NCBI GenBank assembly: GCA_025350815.1
Contig: JANXXE010000062.1
Coordinates: 1 to 40,986, forward strand
DNA from: Myxococcales bacterium
GTDB lineage: Bacteria > Myxococcota_A > Polyangia > Fen-1088
DNA length: 40,986 nt
Reading direction: 5' to 3'
Part shown: positions 1 to 7,255 of the stretch, in pieces
Layout: each line of letters begins with the position of its first letter
How positions within the stretch are numbered: the stretch's first letter is position 1
Position numbers and translations under genes: made by a program
The notes under the pieces: generated by a model
Told to the model about the DNA's origin: nothing
What the model saw: the letters and a program-made list of their open reading frames with translations, nothing else
Databases searched by the model: none

Positions 1-40
1 AACCCTGGTGCCGGTGTGGCCGGGCGCCAACTGGTTCGAA
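1..40. repeat. left arm of 40-bp perfect inverted repeat (nuoC fold-back)
   Basis: These 40 bases are the exact reverse complement of 116-155. They encode the nuoC stretch [12 protein letters not shown] in the plus direction, while 116-155 encodes it in the minus direction. The arm begins at the window edge, so the repeat may extend beyond it. The inner end of both arms is the 6-bp palindrome TTCGAA. Confidence 0.95.
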
Positions 41-121
41 CGCGAGGCCTACGATCTATACGGCGTGCGTTTCAAGGGTCACCCGGATCTGCGTCGCATA
101 TTGATGTATCCCGAGTTCGAA
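2..121 (+). pseudogene. nuoC: inverted fragment of nuoC (40 codons)
   Basis: Read on the plus strand this gives 40 codons of a typical NuoC core, including [12 protein letters not shown] and [15 protein letters not shown], the conserved signature region of the 30-kDa complex I subunit. The first 13 codons duplicate the end of the minus-strand nuoC piece; the other 27 are the missing continuation. The frame then runs into the reverse complement of nuoC and becomes nonsense. It has no start codon of its own and is not a gene. It is best explained as the next part of nuoC in flipped orientation, from a template-switch chimera, an assembly error at a contig end, or less likely a real small inversion. 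Confidence 0.85.
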
Positions 122-155
122 CCAGTTGGCGCCCGGCCACACCGGCACCAGGGTT
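116..155. repeat. right arm of 40-bp perfect inverted repeat (nuoC fold-back)
   Basis: Exact reverse complement of 1-40, separated from it by a 75-base loop (41-115). The loop translates in the plus direction as the natural continuation of NuoC, so loop and left arm are an inverted copy of what should follow this arm on the minus strand. Confidence 0.95.
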
Positions 156-451
156 TCGATGTTGGCGTCATCCTCGGAAACGCCGCCGTACAGGCGGACC
201 CTGTGCTTCTTCGCGACGGAATAGACGTGCAACACGACGTCGAAGCGCGGCTCGGTGCTGAAGCGATCGACGCACGTCAGATCGGTAAACATGTTCATGT
301 CCGTCGCCGGATCGTCGCGCAGGAAGCGGGCGACCGTCTGCCAGGCATCCCGCCGTACCCGTGCCCATTCGTTGCCATGCTGCGAGCCGGTCTGCAGGAT
401 CTCGCCGGCGCCGAACTTCTGGCCCAGCCGATCAAGAATAAGCTGCGCCAT
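116..451 (-). CDS. nuoC: NADH-quinone oxidoreductase subunit C, N-terminal part, interrupted
   Basis: NuoC is the 30-kDa subunit of the peripheral arm of respiratory complex I. The first 112 residues are normal for the family: an N-terminal region, a TDLTCVDR stretch at about 56-63 and the start of the signature [12 protein letters not shown] at 101-112. After residue 112 the sequence switches strand and the remaining minus-strand codons (to about 56) are nonsense. The proper continuation, REAYDLYG onward, lies on the plus strand at 41-121. The ATG shares one base with the nuoB stop (TAATG), so the two are translationally coupled. The gene is real, but its 3' part is missing or scrambled at the window edge. 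Confidence 0.9.
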
Positions 452-981
452 TATCCTTTGGCCGCCGCTGTCGAACGAATGGAGGCCAGAGGTACGTCGA
501 AGCCCTTCTCGGCCTTGAGGGTGATCTGGCTGTGTCCTTCACCGCGCTGAATGCGGTCCATCAGCATCATCAGGCCGTCCAGCACCTGTTCGGGGCGCGG
601 CGGGCAGCCGGGGATGTAGACGTCGACGGGCACGCACTGATCGGCGCCCGGCATGGTCGAATAGTTCTGGTAGAAGCCGCCCGTCGAAGCGCAGACGCCG
701 AAGGCGATGACCCACTTCGGCTCGCACATCTGATCGTAGATACGGCGAAGGGCCGGTCCCTGGCGTTCCGTGATGGTGCCAACGATGAACAACAGGTCGG
801 CCTGCCGGGGTGAAAAACGCGGGAACTCGGCGCCGAAGCGCGCAAGATCGTATTTCGGCGCGGCCGTCGACATGAATTCCATCCCACAGCACGCCGTCAC
901 GAAGGGATAGCCGAACAGCGAGAACTTCTGCGCCCACTTGATGGCCTCGTACAGCCGTCCCGTGTAGATCTCAAGACCCAT
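451..981 (-). CDS. nuoB: NADH-quinone oxidoreductase subunit B
   Basis: NuoB (PSST, 20-kDa subunit) holds the terminal 4Fe-4S cluster N2, which hands electrons to quinone at the junction of the peripheral and membrane arms of complex I. The 176-residue protein has the expected ligands: the tandem Cys31-Cys32 in TACCGMEFM, Cys97 in FGVCAST and Cys126 in [17 protein letters not shown], near residue 68, is also typical. Full length for the family. It lies six bases downstream of nuoA and overlaps nuoC by one base, as in a standard nuoABC operon. The C-terminal tail after about residue 155 is poorly conserved, as usual. Confidence 0.97.
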   Translation of the reverse strand: MGLEIYTGRLYEAIKWAQKFSLFGYPFVTACCGMEFMSTAAPKYDLARFGAEFPRFSPRQADLLFIVGTITERQGPALRRIYDQMCEPKWVIAFGVCASTGGFYQNYSTMPGADQCVPVDVYIPGCPPRPEQVLDGLMMLMDRIQRGEGHSQITLKAEKGFDVPLASIRSTAAAKG

Positions 982-987
982 GGATTG

Positions 988-1389
988 CTACTCCCATCCG
1001 ATGGCGCGCTTGCGCCACACGTAGGCCAGCGCCACGACGAGAACGGCCATGAACACCATGACGCCGCCGAGACCGAAGAAGGACACGCCCGCGGTACAGA
1101 CCCCGTCCTGCAGAGGTCCAAGGCACGACAACTTTCGGTAGTTGACCGCCCACGGGTACAGGAAGGCGGCCTCGATGTCGAAGACCAGGAACATGATCGC
1201 GACCTGGTAGAACTTGACCGAGAAGCGGGCGCGCGGACTTCCGATGACGTCGGAGCCCGCCTCGTAGGGGATCTGTTTCGCCTTGGTGGGGCGGTGCGGG
1301 CCGACGTGCTGGGCCACCATGGTCAGCAGCAGCGCCATGCCGACCCCGGCCAGAATGGCGAGCGTTGCGGCGATGTAATCGGAGGTCAT
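988..1389 (-). CDS. nuoA: NADH-quinone oxidoreductase subunit A
   Basis: NuoA is a small membrane subunit of complex I near the quinone site. The 133-residue product has three hydrophobic segments (about 5-27, 62-80 and 102-122) and the family signature around residues 42-80: YEAG, then ARFSVKFY, then FDIEAAFLYPW. The usual YECG motif reads YEAG here, so the loop Cys is replaced by Ala. It is the first gene of the nuo operon; a sigma70-like promoter lies about 50 bases upstream on the same strand. No clear Shine-Dalgarno sequence precedes the ATG. The divergent neighbour is the DsbA-like gene. Confidence 0.95.
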   Translation of the reverse strand: MTSDYIAATLAILAGVGMALLLTMVAQHVGPHRPTKAKQIPYEAGSDVIGSPRARFSVKFYQVAIMFLVFDIEAAFLYPWAVNYRKLSCLGPLQDGVCTAGVSFFGLGGVMVFMAVLVVALAYVWRKRAIGWE

Positions 1390-1435
1390 GTGTGCGCCGG
1401 AGGCAGTCCACCCCAGGGTGACGCCGGCGACGGGA

Positions 1436-1464
1436 TTTATAGTGGTTACCGGTCCCTACGTCAA
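1436..1464 (-). promoter_or_regulatory. sigma70-like promoter for the nuo operon
   Basis: On the minus strand TTGACG (1459-1464) is followed after exactly 17 bases by TATAAA (1436-1441). Both boxes match the housekeeping consensus at five of six positions. The predicted start near 1429 gives a leader of about 40 nucleotides before the nuoA ATG at 1389. Confidence 0.7.
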
Positions 1465-1506
1465 TTCCGAAACGGCCCGCGCGCGCCGCCGGCGACGCGA
1501 CCATGT

Positions 1507-1535
1507 TTGACTTAAGGTGAATGCGTTTCTATACC
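1507..1535 (+). promoter_or_regulatory. sigma70-like promoter for the DsbA-like gene
   Basis: TTGACT (1507-1512) is followed after 17 bases by TATACC (1530-1535). It diverges from the nuo promoter, with about 70 bases between the two -10 to -35 blocks. The expected start near 1542 falls only a few bases before the ATG at 1546, so the mRNA would be nearly leaderless, or translation may begin at the second ATG at 1555. Confidence 0.6.
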
Positions 1536-1545
1536 TTGGCACCTG

Positions 1546-2493
1546 ATGCGGGCCATGCCGAGACGATCATCCGTGCGCGGGACCTTGAACTTCTTGCTGC
1601 TGCTGGCAGCGGCGTGCGCCAAGAACACCTCTGACATTTCGGCTGCCAACGCCGCACCCACCACGGCGGCGGCGCCCGCTGCCACCGCTGCCGCCGGTGC
1701 CACCGCTGCGCCCGCGGCGCCCACCGAGGACAGCACGCCGCCGCCCGGCGTGGATATGTCCAAGCTGGACGAATTCGAGCGCAAGGTCTTCTTCCGCATC
1801 GTCAACAAGGAGCCATCGGCCTGCGGCAAGGCGCACAGCCTAATCTTTTCGGCGAAGAACGATCGGGCGTGCCGCAAGTCCCTGTATGCGGTGAAGTACG
1901 TCGCGCGCATGGTGGATTCGGGCTACACCGATTCCGAGGTTGGCGAGGCCCTGAGACAGCGTTTTTCGGGGGCGCCGCCGAAGAAGATCGACGTCGCGGA
2001 CGCACCGTTCAAGGGCAATCCCAGCGCACCTGTTGTGCTGATCGAATTCGTCGACTACGAGTGCCCTCACTGCAAACGGGTGCAGCCGGTGATGCGCCAG
2101 GTGGTCGACGAGTTCAAGAGCGAGGTGAAGGTGTATTTCAAGCACTACCCGCTTGGCGGTCACACCAATTCGCGTCTGGCGGCCGAGGCCGCCGTGGCGG
2201 CGCAGAAGCAGGGCAAGTTCTGGCCCTACAACGAAAAGATCTGGGCCAACGCTGATAGCCTGACGCCCGCGGCACTGGAGCAGTTTGCCAAAGACGTCGG
2301 CCTCGACGTCGCCAAGTGGCGAAAGGATCTTGAGTCGGCGGAGGTCAAAGGCCGCGTTGAAAAGGACCATGCCGAGGGCGGTGCCCTGGGCCTGCAGTCG
2401 ACGCCGACCATCTACCTGAACGGGCGCGAATACACGGACCATCGGGACATCGAAAGCCTGCGCGACTGGATCAACGAAGAGCTGGGTCGCTAG
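1546..2493 (+). CDS. DsbA-family thiol oxidoreductase, probable lipoprotein
   Basis: A 315-residue exported thioredoxin-fold protein. The N-terminus is a basic, hydrophobic signal with Cys24 after LLLLAAA, a plausible though imperfect lipobox. Residues 30-68 are an Ala/Pro/Thr-rich spacer and about 70-145 a helical region. The thioredoxin domain spans about 148-312, with active site C173-P-H-C176 in VDYECPHC and a cis-Pro loop TPT at 286-288. Family members with such N-terminal extensions are periplasmic disulfide or cytochrome-maturation oxidoreductases; the actual substrate is unknown. ATG 1546 sits directly behind a promoter-like element; ATG 1555 is an alternative start. The next gene, a putative outer-membrane protein, follows on the same strand after 79 bases. 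Confidence 0.85.
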   Translation: MRAMPRRSSVRGTLNFLLLLAAACAKNTSDISAANAAPTTAAAPAATAAAGATAAPAAPTEDSTPPPGVDMSKLDEFERKVFFRIVNKEPSACGKAHSLIFSAKNDRACRKSLYAVKYVARMVDSGYTDSEVGEALRQRFSGAPPKKIDVADAPFKGNPSAPVVLIEFVDYECPHCKRVQPVMRQVVDEFKSEVKVYFKHYPLGGHTNSRLAAEAAVAAQKQGKFWPYNEKIWANADSLTPAALEQFAKDVGLDVAKWRKDLESAEVKGRVEKDHAEGGALGLQSTPTIYLNGREYTDHRDIESLRDWINEELGR

Positions 2494-2572
2494 TTCCGCA
2501 CGACGCCGCGCGCCATTACGACGAGCTGCGTTTTAGTGTCTGACTCAACCCGCCGAAGGTGTGGGGAGCAAC

Positions 2573-4591
2573 ATGAGAACGCAGAGCGCCATCTTCGCTG
2601 CACTGGGATTTTGGGCCGCCGTCGCCTCGACCGGCATTGCAGCTGCGCAAGGGAATCAGACCTCGCCACCGCCGGCAGCACCGACCCCGCCGCCGGCACC
2701 ACCGACGCCGCCACCGGCCGCCGCACCGATTCCCGATCCGACGCCAGCCACGCCGAAGACGCCTGCCGCGGAGGCCCCACCGGCCGCGCCACCGACGGCT
2801 GCGTCCCCCGCAACGGCCCCGGCGCCCGCATCCACTAGCGAGCCTCCGTCGGCGGCCCCGCCCTCCGCAGAAAATCTGCCCTCGCAGGGCGGTGCCGAGG
2901 ACGCCTGGGCGCGTCCGTTCTTCATCAAGGGCGACCTTTCCAACTTTGCGCTGCGACCGCTGACCCGCCGCAACTTCATTGGCGTCGGCGGTGGTATCAG
3001 CGCCCTGCCCCGCGACGCGAACACCGCGCTGAATTCGTTCTTTCTTACCGTCGAGCCGCAACTGGACGTCAGCAACCCGAAGTACAACTGGAAGCTGGGC
3101 CTCGGAGCGCCGCTGCAGTTCGAGTTGCTGGATACCCGCGGGGCGTTTGAGGTCTGCGTGGGCAAGGCCCGTGCCTCGAAGACGGCCGGCGGGACCGAAG
3201 CCACCATCGGTGCGGAGACCGCCCAGTGCGTCGGCCAGCAGAAGGATCGGGCGACACAGAACCTCGGCAAGCTTCGCCGTGCGGACTGGGACCAGGCGTC
3301 TGACTTCGCGAAATTGATCCGTTACGCGGTGGTCGGCGGACAAGAACAGCCGTTTTATCTAAATCTGAGCCGCCTTTACGACCAGTCACTGGGCCACGGC
3401 ACCGTCATCCGCCAGTACAACCCGAACATCGACTACAACGTCGCGCGCCTGGGCACCGTGATGGATTTCAATCGCTCGGCCATCGGCATCCAGGGCATGG
3501 CGAACGATCTGGTGCGGCCGGATGTGATCGGCATGATGCTGTTCGTGCGGCCTTTCCGGCCGTTTTCCGAAAGCATTTTCTGGCGCAGCCTGTCCGCTGG
3601 ATTCTCCTGGGCCCACGGGGTCAATCAGCCGCGCACCCTGCTATACGAGCCCGGCCTGTTCACGCCATCGTTCGACCAGCCGATTCCACGCGTCGGTGAC
3701 AACCTGAATCTGGTCGGCGGCAAGTTCGCGCAGATGGACGTCATGGGCGTCGATCTCGAGGCCAAGGTGCTGCGCACGAACGAATCTGACCTGAAGGTTT
3801 ACCTCGACTACCAAAAGATGCGTGAGCACGGCCAGGGCTTCACGCTGGGCACGCTGGGTCGCTTCAGCTACGGCAGGCCGGCGTGGCGGGCCGTCAGGAC
3901 GCGGGCCGAAGTAAGTCTGTTCGACGCGGACTACATGCCCAATTTCTTCGACAGCTTCCACGACATCTTCCAGTACCAGTACCTGCCCGTCGGCTACAAA
4001 GGATCCAACGGTCTGACGTACCACCCGACGAAGGTGGCGTACCTGGAGGCAAGCCATGGCGGGCGCCGGCGCGTCGGCGGGTACTTCGAGCTGACCCATT
4101 CGTTCCTGAACTACATGACCGTCGGCGCGTCGATTCGCGGCTGGGCGCCCGTGGGTGCCCCGGTGGACCCGGCGTTCGTTCTGCCGTCGTTTCCCGACTT
4201 GAACAAGGCGTGTACGGATGACGGCAAGGGGGATCTCACGTGCCCGTCGAAGATCTCGTTGAGCAAGGAGCAAGGATTCACCGCGCTGAAGTTCCATGCC
4301 GAACTTCCGTTCCGACGCTTCTTGCAGGCATTCGCGTCATACGAGCTTTTCTCGACGACGTCGGAAAAGTCCTTGGGCCTGTTCAAGTTCAACGGCGACA
4401 ACGAGGTGTTCTTCTCGGGCGCGCGTCTGATGCTGTTGCCGATCCTTTTCGTGCAGGCCGAGGCGCGCAAGTACTTCTTCCTGCAGCGGCTGTCGAACAT
4501 CGACCTGCAGACGCTGTCGCTGCAGCAGGACCAGACCTTCCATTCGAACTGGACGTTCTCGGTGAACGTCTTCGTCGGCTACGAATTCTGA
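2573..4591 (+). CDS. putative outer-membrane beta-barrel protein with Pro-rich N-terminal linker
   Basis: I do not recognise a named family. The 672-residue product starts with a clear signal peptide (hydrophobic 5-22, cleavage after AAAQ), then a low-complexity Pro/Ala linker to about residue 100. The rest is rich in alternating aromatic/polar segments and ends in Phe after NVFVGYE, the classical C-terminal signal for the outer-membrane assembly machinery. A barrel or porin-like protein is therefore inferred. ATG 2573 is chosen over an in-frame GTG at 2561 because GGGGAG (2563-2568) is well placed as its ribosome-binding site. Downstream it meets a small convergent gene after only nine bases, leaving no room for a terminator. 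Confidence 0.75.
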   Translation: MRTQSAIFAALGFWAAVASTGIAAAQGNQTSPPPAAPTPPPAPPTPPPAAAPIPDPTPATPKTPAAEAPPAAPPTAASPATAPAPASTSEPPSAAPPSAENLPSQGGAEDAWARPFFIKGDLSNFALRPLTRRNFIGVGGGISALPRDANTALNSFFLTVEPQLDVSNPKYNWKLGLGAPLQFELLDTRGAFEVCVGKARASKTAGGTEATIGAETAQCVGQQKDRATQNLGKLRRADWDQASDFAKLIRYAVVGGQEQPFYLNLSRLYDQSLGHGTVIRQYNPNIDYNVARLGTVMDFNRSAIGIQGMANDLVRPDVIGMMLFVRPFRPFSESIFWRSLSAGFSWAHGVNQPRTLLYEPGLFTPSFDQPIPRVGDNLNLVGGKFAQMDVMGVDLEAKVLRTNESDLKVYLDYQKMREHGQGFTLGTLGRFSYGRPAWRAVRTRAEVSLFDADYMPNFFDSFHDIFQYQYLPVGYKGSNGLTYHPTKVAYLEASHGGRRRVGGYFELTHSFLNYMTVGASIRGWAPVGAPVDPAFVLPSFPDLNKACTDDGKGDLTCPSKISLSKEQGFTALKFHAELPFRRFLQAFASYELFSTTSEKSLGLFKFNGDNEVFFSGARLMLLPILFVQAEARKYFFLQRLSNIDLQTLSLQQDQTFHSNWTFSVNVFVGYEF

Positions 4592-4600
4592 TTCGCGCGA

Positions 4601-4771
4601 CTACGACGCGCGCCGTTCGGCCGTCGGAAGTTCGGTCATGGTGACGTGGCGAATCGCGAACTGGTTGTCGCCGTATCTGGCCAGCGCCCAGTCCATGGCG
4701 TCCTCCAGGTTCTCGAAGATGGCGGTCGGCAGGTCGCGTCCGTCCGGAACGATGGCGAAGCAGCAGTTCAC
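4601..4771 (-). CDS. small hypothetical protein (56 aa)
   Basis: Family unknown. GTG at 4769-4771 is the preferred start because AGGAGG lies five bases upstream; an in-frame TTG at 4795 would add eight residues. The product contains CCFAIVPDG near its start, a Leu/Ala-rich helix at about 20-34 (ENLEDAMDWALARYG) and an acidic/Thr-rich C-terminal part. No signal peptide or membrane segment is visible. It is convergent with the outer-membrane gene and divergent from the Nudix gene. The strong ribosome-binding site argues for a real gene; the small size keeps confidence moderate. Confidence 0.5.
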   Translation of the reverse strand: MNCCFAIVPDGRDLPTAIFENLEDAMDWALARYGDNQFAIRHVTMTELPTAERRAS

Positions 4772-4798
4772 GAGCACCTCCTGGCCGACGCCCAACTC

Positions 4799-4810
4799 GA
4801 TCGGCCGATC
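4799..4810. promoter_or_regulatory. 12-bp perfect palindrome, possible operator
   Basis: GATCGGCCGATC lies in the 132-base divergent gap between the small hypothetical gene (start 4771) and the Nudix gene (start 4904). It could be a regulator site for either gene, but palindromes of this kind also arise by chance in GC-rich DNA. Confidence 0.2.
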
Positions 4811-4903
4811 ACAACTACCACGACGCGCGCGATCGTGTCACCGAATGCCGGCGCTGTTCCGCGGGGCATTGGCTTGACGCGTTGGCCGCAGTAGAAACAC
4901 AAG

Positions 4904-5464
4904 ATGACTGATCGCCTGCTGGCCCAGACACCCTATCTGCGTTTCATCGACCGCGACGGCTGGGCCTTTGTCGAGCGACCGAACGGCGGCAGCGTGGTCG
5001 CAATTGTCGCCCTGACCGACGATCACAAGATCGTTCTGGTCGAGCAATTTCGGATTCCGCTAGGGCGCGAGGTGGTCGAGCTGCCCGCCGGTCTGGTGGG
5101 TGACGAGGCGGTCGGCGAGGCCGCCATCGCCGCGGCCGTTCGGGAGCTACGCGAGGAGACAGGTTACGAAGCGGCACGGATGGAGCTACTGGTAACGTGC
5201 CCGACTTCTGTCGGAACGACCTCCGAAATGGTGACGCTGTTCCTGGCAACGGGGCTGAAGAAGGTGGCTGCGGGTGGCGGCGTGGGCGACGAAAACATCC
5301 GCGTCTGCGAGATCCCGCTTCGACAACTTCATGAGTGGCTGCGCGGTCGCGAGGCCGCCGGCCTGCTGGTGGCCGCGAAGCTGTACGCCGGGCTGTTCTT
5401 CATCGCCGACCGCGTCCCCTGGGCCGGGCGACCGCCGGCGGCGGCTACTGGTACAGAAAGATAA
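4904..5464 (+). CDS. Nudix hydrolase, ADP-ribose pyrophosphatase-like
   Basis: A 186-residue cytosolic protein with a complete Nudix box: G, five residues, E, seven residues, then RELREETGY (about residues 66-88), the Mg-binding catalytic motif. The N-terminal region containing VAIVALTDDHKIVLVEQFR and LPAGLVGDE resembles the ADP-ribose/ADP-sugar pyrophosphatase branch, which cleaves nucleoside diphosphate sugars to nucleoside monophosphate and sugar phosphate. The exact substrate cannot be read from the sequence. The 3' end overlaps the convergent OmpA-like gene by 20 bases. A TTGACG box at 4874-4879 precedes it but has no matching -10. Confidence 0.9.
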   Translation: MTDRLLAQTPYLRFIDRDGWAFVERPNGGSVVAIVALTDDHKIVLVEQFRIPLGREVVELPAGLVGDEAVGEAAIAAAVRELREETGYEAARMELLVTCPTSVGTTSEMVTLFLATGLKKVAAGGGVGDENIRVCEIPLRQLHEWLRGREAAGLLVAAKLYAGLFFIADRVPWAGRPPAAATGTER

Positions 5465-6632
5465 TCTCGATGCGGTTGTTGCGGGCCCGGCCGGCCACGG
5501 TGCGGTTGTCCGAGATGGCTTCCGCCCCACCCTGACCACTGACGAGCATGCGTTTGGCGTCCGCACCGCGCAGGACGAGGGCCGAGTAAACCGACTGCGA
5601 ACGCGCAAGCGAAATGGCCAGAAGTTCGCTGGCCCGGCCACGTGTGTCCGTATAGCCGACGATCTGAACGGGAAACGAGGCGTACTTCTTCAACAGAGCC
5701 GCGATGCCTTCGAGGATGGCGTCACGACCGGGCGCGATGATCGTGTCACGCTTGATGAAGAGCTCGCTGCAAGGAATGGGTAACACCAAGCGCTGCAAAG
5801 AGCCCCGAATATCCCGCCGCACCACCACATTCGGGATGGCGGCGGCGTCACGCGACAAAGCCTCGGCCAGCGCCTTGTTCTCGGCCCCCTGGGCCTCCTG
5901 CGCGTAGATCGGTTTTGCCATCACCGTGGCCTCTTCGGCCTTCGCCCGGGCCATGTCGGCGCTGGTTTCGGCGGCGCGGAAATTGCCCTGGGCAAATTCC
6001 TGCTGCGCACGCGCCAGCATGTCGAGCGCGGCGCTGTAGGGTCGTGCGGCGTGCGTACCGGCCTTTACGGTGTCGGCGGTCTTGATCGCCAGCTCGACCT
6101 CGGAAATCTTCTCGCCGACGGTGGCCTTCTGGCGTTCCGCCGCCAGTTGTTCGGCCATTGTTTGCTTGTCGGCGGACGCCTTCTGCTGGGCGGCGTTCAA
6201 CTGTTCGGCCAGTTTCTCGCGCTCGGCCGCGGCGTCGTTGAGCTGCTTGATAAGCGCCACCTCGTTGTTCAGGGCGTTGAGATCCCGCTGCAGGCGCAGC
6301 TGTTCGTCGGTGGCGGCGGTCAGTTGCTCGTCCGCGACGGCCATTCGCTTCTTTGCAATGTCCTGTTCGGCCAGGGCCAGTGCGTGCTTGAGCTTGATCT
6401 GTCCGACCAGGGCCGAATAGCGAGAATCGTCCAGATCGTTGCTTTGCCACTGGTCGCGCGAAACCGCCAGCAGGCGATCCGCGCTCAACACCAGATCGGG
6501 CGCGCGCTTGCTGGCAGCCGCTGCCGCCGGATCGCTGCGCAGCTTCTCGAAAGCCTCCAGTTCGGGCGGCTTGGGCGGGGTCGAACAGGCACCGACCAGC
6601 AGCAATGCGGCGAACAGGGCAAGAGTTCTCAT
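5445..6632 (-). CDS. OmpA-family peptidoglycan-binding lipoprotein with long coiled coil
   Basis: The 395-residue product has a lipoprotein signal ending LLLVGAC (Cys16), so it is probably anchored in the outer membrane. Residues about 85-250 are a long Ala/Glu/Gln/Lys-rich coiled coil; the first part resembles the DUF4398 regions often found in such proteins. About 275-395 form an OmpA/MotB-like peptidoglycan-binding domain with VGYTDTRG and LARSQSVYSALVLRG near 335-365 and the closing NRRIEI-like ARNNRIEII. It overlaps the upstream helical-protein gene by four bases (ATGA), so the two are coupled and probably work together in envelope structure. The 3' end overlaps the Nudix gene by 20 bases. 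Confidence 0.88.
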   Translation of the reverse strand: MRTLALFAALLLVGACSTPPKPPELEAFEKLRSDPAAAAASKRAPDLVLSADRLLAVSRDQWQSNDLDDSRYSALVGQIKLKHALALAEQDIAKKRMAVADEQLTAATDEQLRLQRDLNALNNEVALIKQLNDAAAEREKLAEQLNAAQQKASADKQTMAEQLAAERQKATVGEKISEVELAIKTADTVKAGTHAARPYSAALDMLARAQQEFAQGNFRAAETSADMARAKAEEATVMAKPIYAQEAQGAENKALAEALSRDAAAIPNVVVRRDIRGSLQRLVLPIPCSELFIKRDTIIAPGRDAILEGIAALLKKYASFPVQIVGYTDTRGRASELLAISLARSQSVYSALVLRGADAKRMLVSGQGGAEAISDNRTVAGRARNNRIEIIFLYQ

Positions 6633-7054
6633 TTCCTCCCCTTGGCCCCCAGCGCCGCCTTTTGAATGGTGGCCGCCTCGATCGCCTTCTTGGTTTCGTC
6701 GATCTTGGCGCGCGTGCGCTTGAGCGCCTTTTCGCGTTCCGCGGCCTGGGCGCTCAACTGCGAAGCCACGATGCGCTGGCGGACCATATCCGCCTGGGCG
6801 TCGCAGCGGTCAAGCACGGCACGAACCTCGTCGTAATGTTGCTGCGAGCGCTGCTTCCACGCCTCGTCCAGCCACACGCGCAGGAAGGTGATCTCGTCCG
6901 TGACAGCCTTGTGCTCATCCAGGGCCTCAAGATCCTTGGCCCCCTGGCGCGCGCGATCAATCATGTTCTGCAGATCGTCGGCCTCGCCCGCGAAGGCGTT
7001 CGACCACCCACCAAGGGTTACCACCAACAGGATGACTGAGCCCACGCGGATCAT
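6629..7054 (-). CDS. exported helical (coiled-coil) protein, partner of the OmpA-like lipoprotein
   Basis: Family not recognised. The 141-residue product begins with a signal peptide (MIRVGSVILLVVTLGG, cleavage near FAGEA at about 22-23), so it should reach the periplasm. The mature part is almost entirely charged helix and coiled coil with one Cys (in LDRCDAQ) and ends in a Lys/Ala-rich tail. Its stop overlaps the start of the OmpA-like gene by four bases (ATGA), indicating coupled expression. Proteins pairing a coiled coil with an OmpA-like lipoprotein often span the periplasm, but this is inference. Confidence 0.75.
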   Translation of the reverse strand: MIRVGSVILLVVTLGGWSNAFAGEADDLQNMIDRARQGAKDLEALDEHKAVTDEITFLRVWLDEAWKQRSQQHYDEVRAVLDRCDAQADMVRQRIVASQLSAQAAEREKALKRTRAKIDETKKAIEAATIQKAALGAKGRK

Positions 7055-7064
7055 GCGCCCAGAA

Positions 7065-7094
7065 AGTATGCACTTCCGATGGTGACTGCAACAA
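7065..7094 (-). promoter_or_regulatory. possible promoter for the coiled-coil/OmpA-like pair
   Basis: On the minus strand TTGTTG (7089-7094), 18 bases and CATACT (7065-7070) form a weak sigma70-like pair. The predicted start is only about four bases before the ATG at 7054. The match is poor and could be chance. Confidence 0.25.
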
Positions 7095-7132
7095 GAAGCT
7101 TGGTCTATCGAGGCTGCTGTCGAACGCCCAGC

Positions 7133-7161
7133 TTGCGGCCATGAGGCGAGACAGGTATAAG
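7133..7161 (+). promoter_or_regulatory. sigma70-like promoter for tRNA-His
   Basis: TTGCGG (7133-7138), 17 bases, TATAAG (7156-7161). The predicted start near 7168 is about ten bases before the mature tRNA 5' end at 7178, a normal arrangement for a tRNA gene. Confidence 0.55.
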
Positions 7162-7177
7162 CGCGGCCTGCCCGAGT

Positions 7178-7251
7178 GGTGGCCGTAGCTCAACTGGTAG
7201 AGCGCCTGACTGTGGCTCAGGAGGTCGCGGGTTCAACCCCCGTCGGTCACC
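7178..7251 (+). tRNA. tRNA-His (anticodon GTG)
   Basis: A complete cloverleaf can be drawn. The acceptor stem GTGGCCG (7179-7185) pairs with CGGTCAC (7244-7250); D arm GCTC/GAGC; anticodon stem CCTGA/TCAGG (7205-7209, 7217-7221) with loop CTGTGGC and anticodon GTG at 7212-7214; T arm GCGGG-TTCAACC-CCCGT. The extra G-1 at 7178 opposite C73 at 7251 is the hallmark of bacterial tRNA-His. The terminal CCA is not fully encoded (the following bases are CAA), so it must be added after transcription. The next gene starts four bases after the tRNA. Confidence 0.96.
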
Positions 7252-7255
7252 CAAC

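Noticed and set aside
2660-2870. Pro/Ala-rich repeats in the outer-membrane gene as a possible repeat array
   Set aside because: Degenerate low-complexity coding for a linker; no regular unit as in CRISPR or a VNTR.
4874-4902. TTGACG as -35 box for the Nudix gene
   Set aside because: No acceptable -10 box lies 16-18 bases downstream (the bases there are ACACAA).
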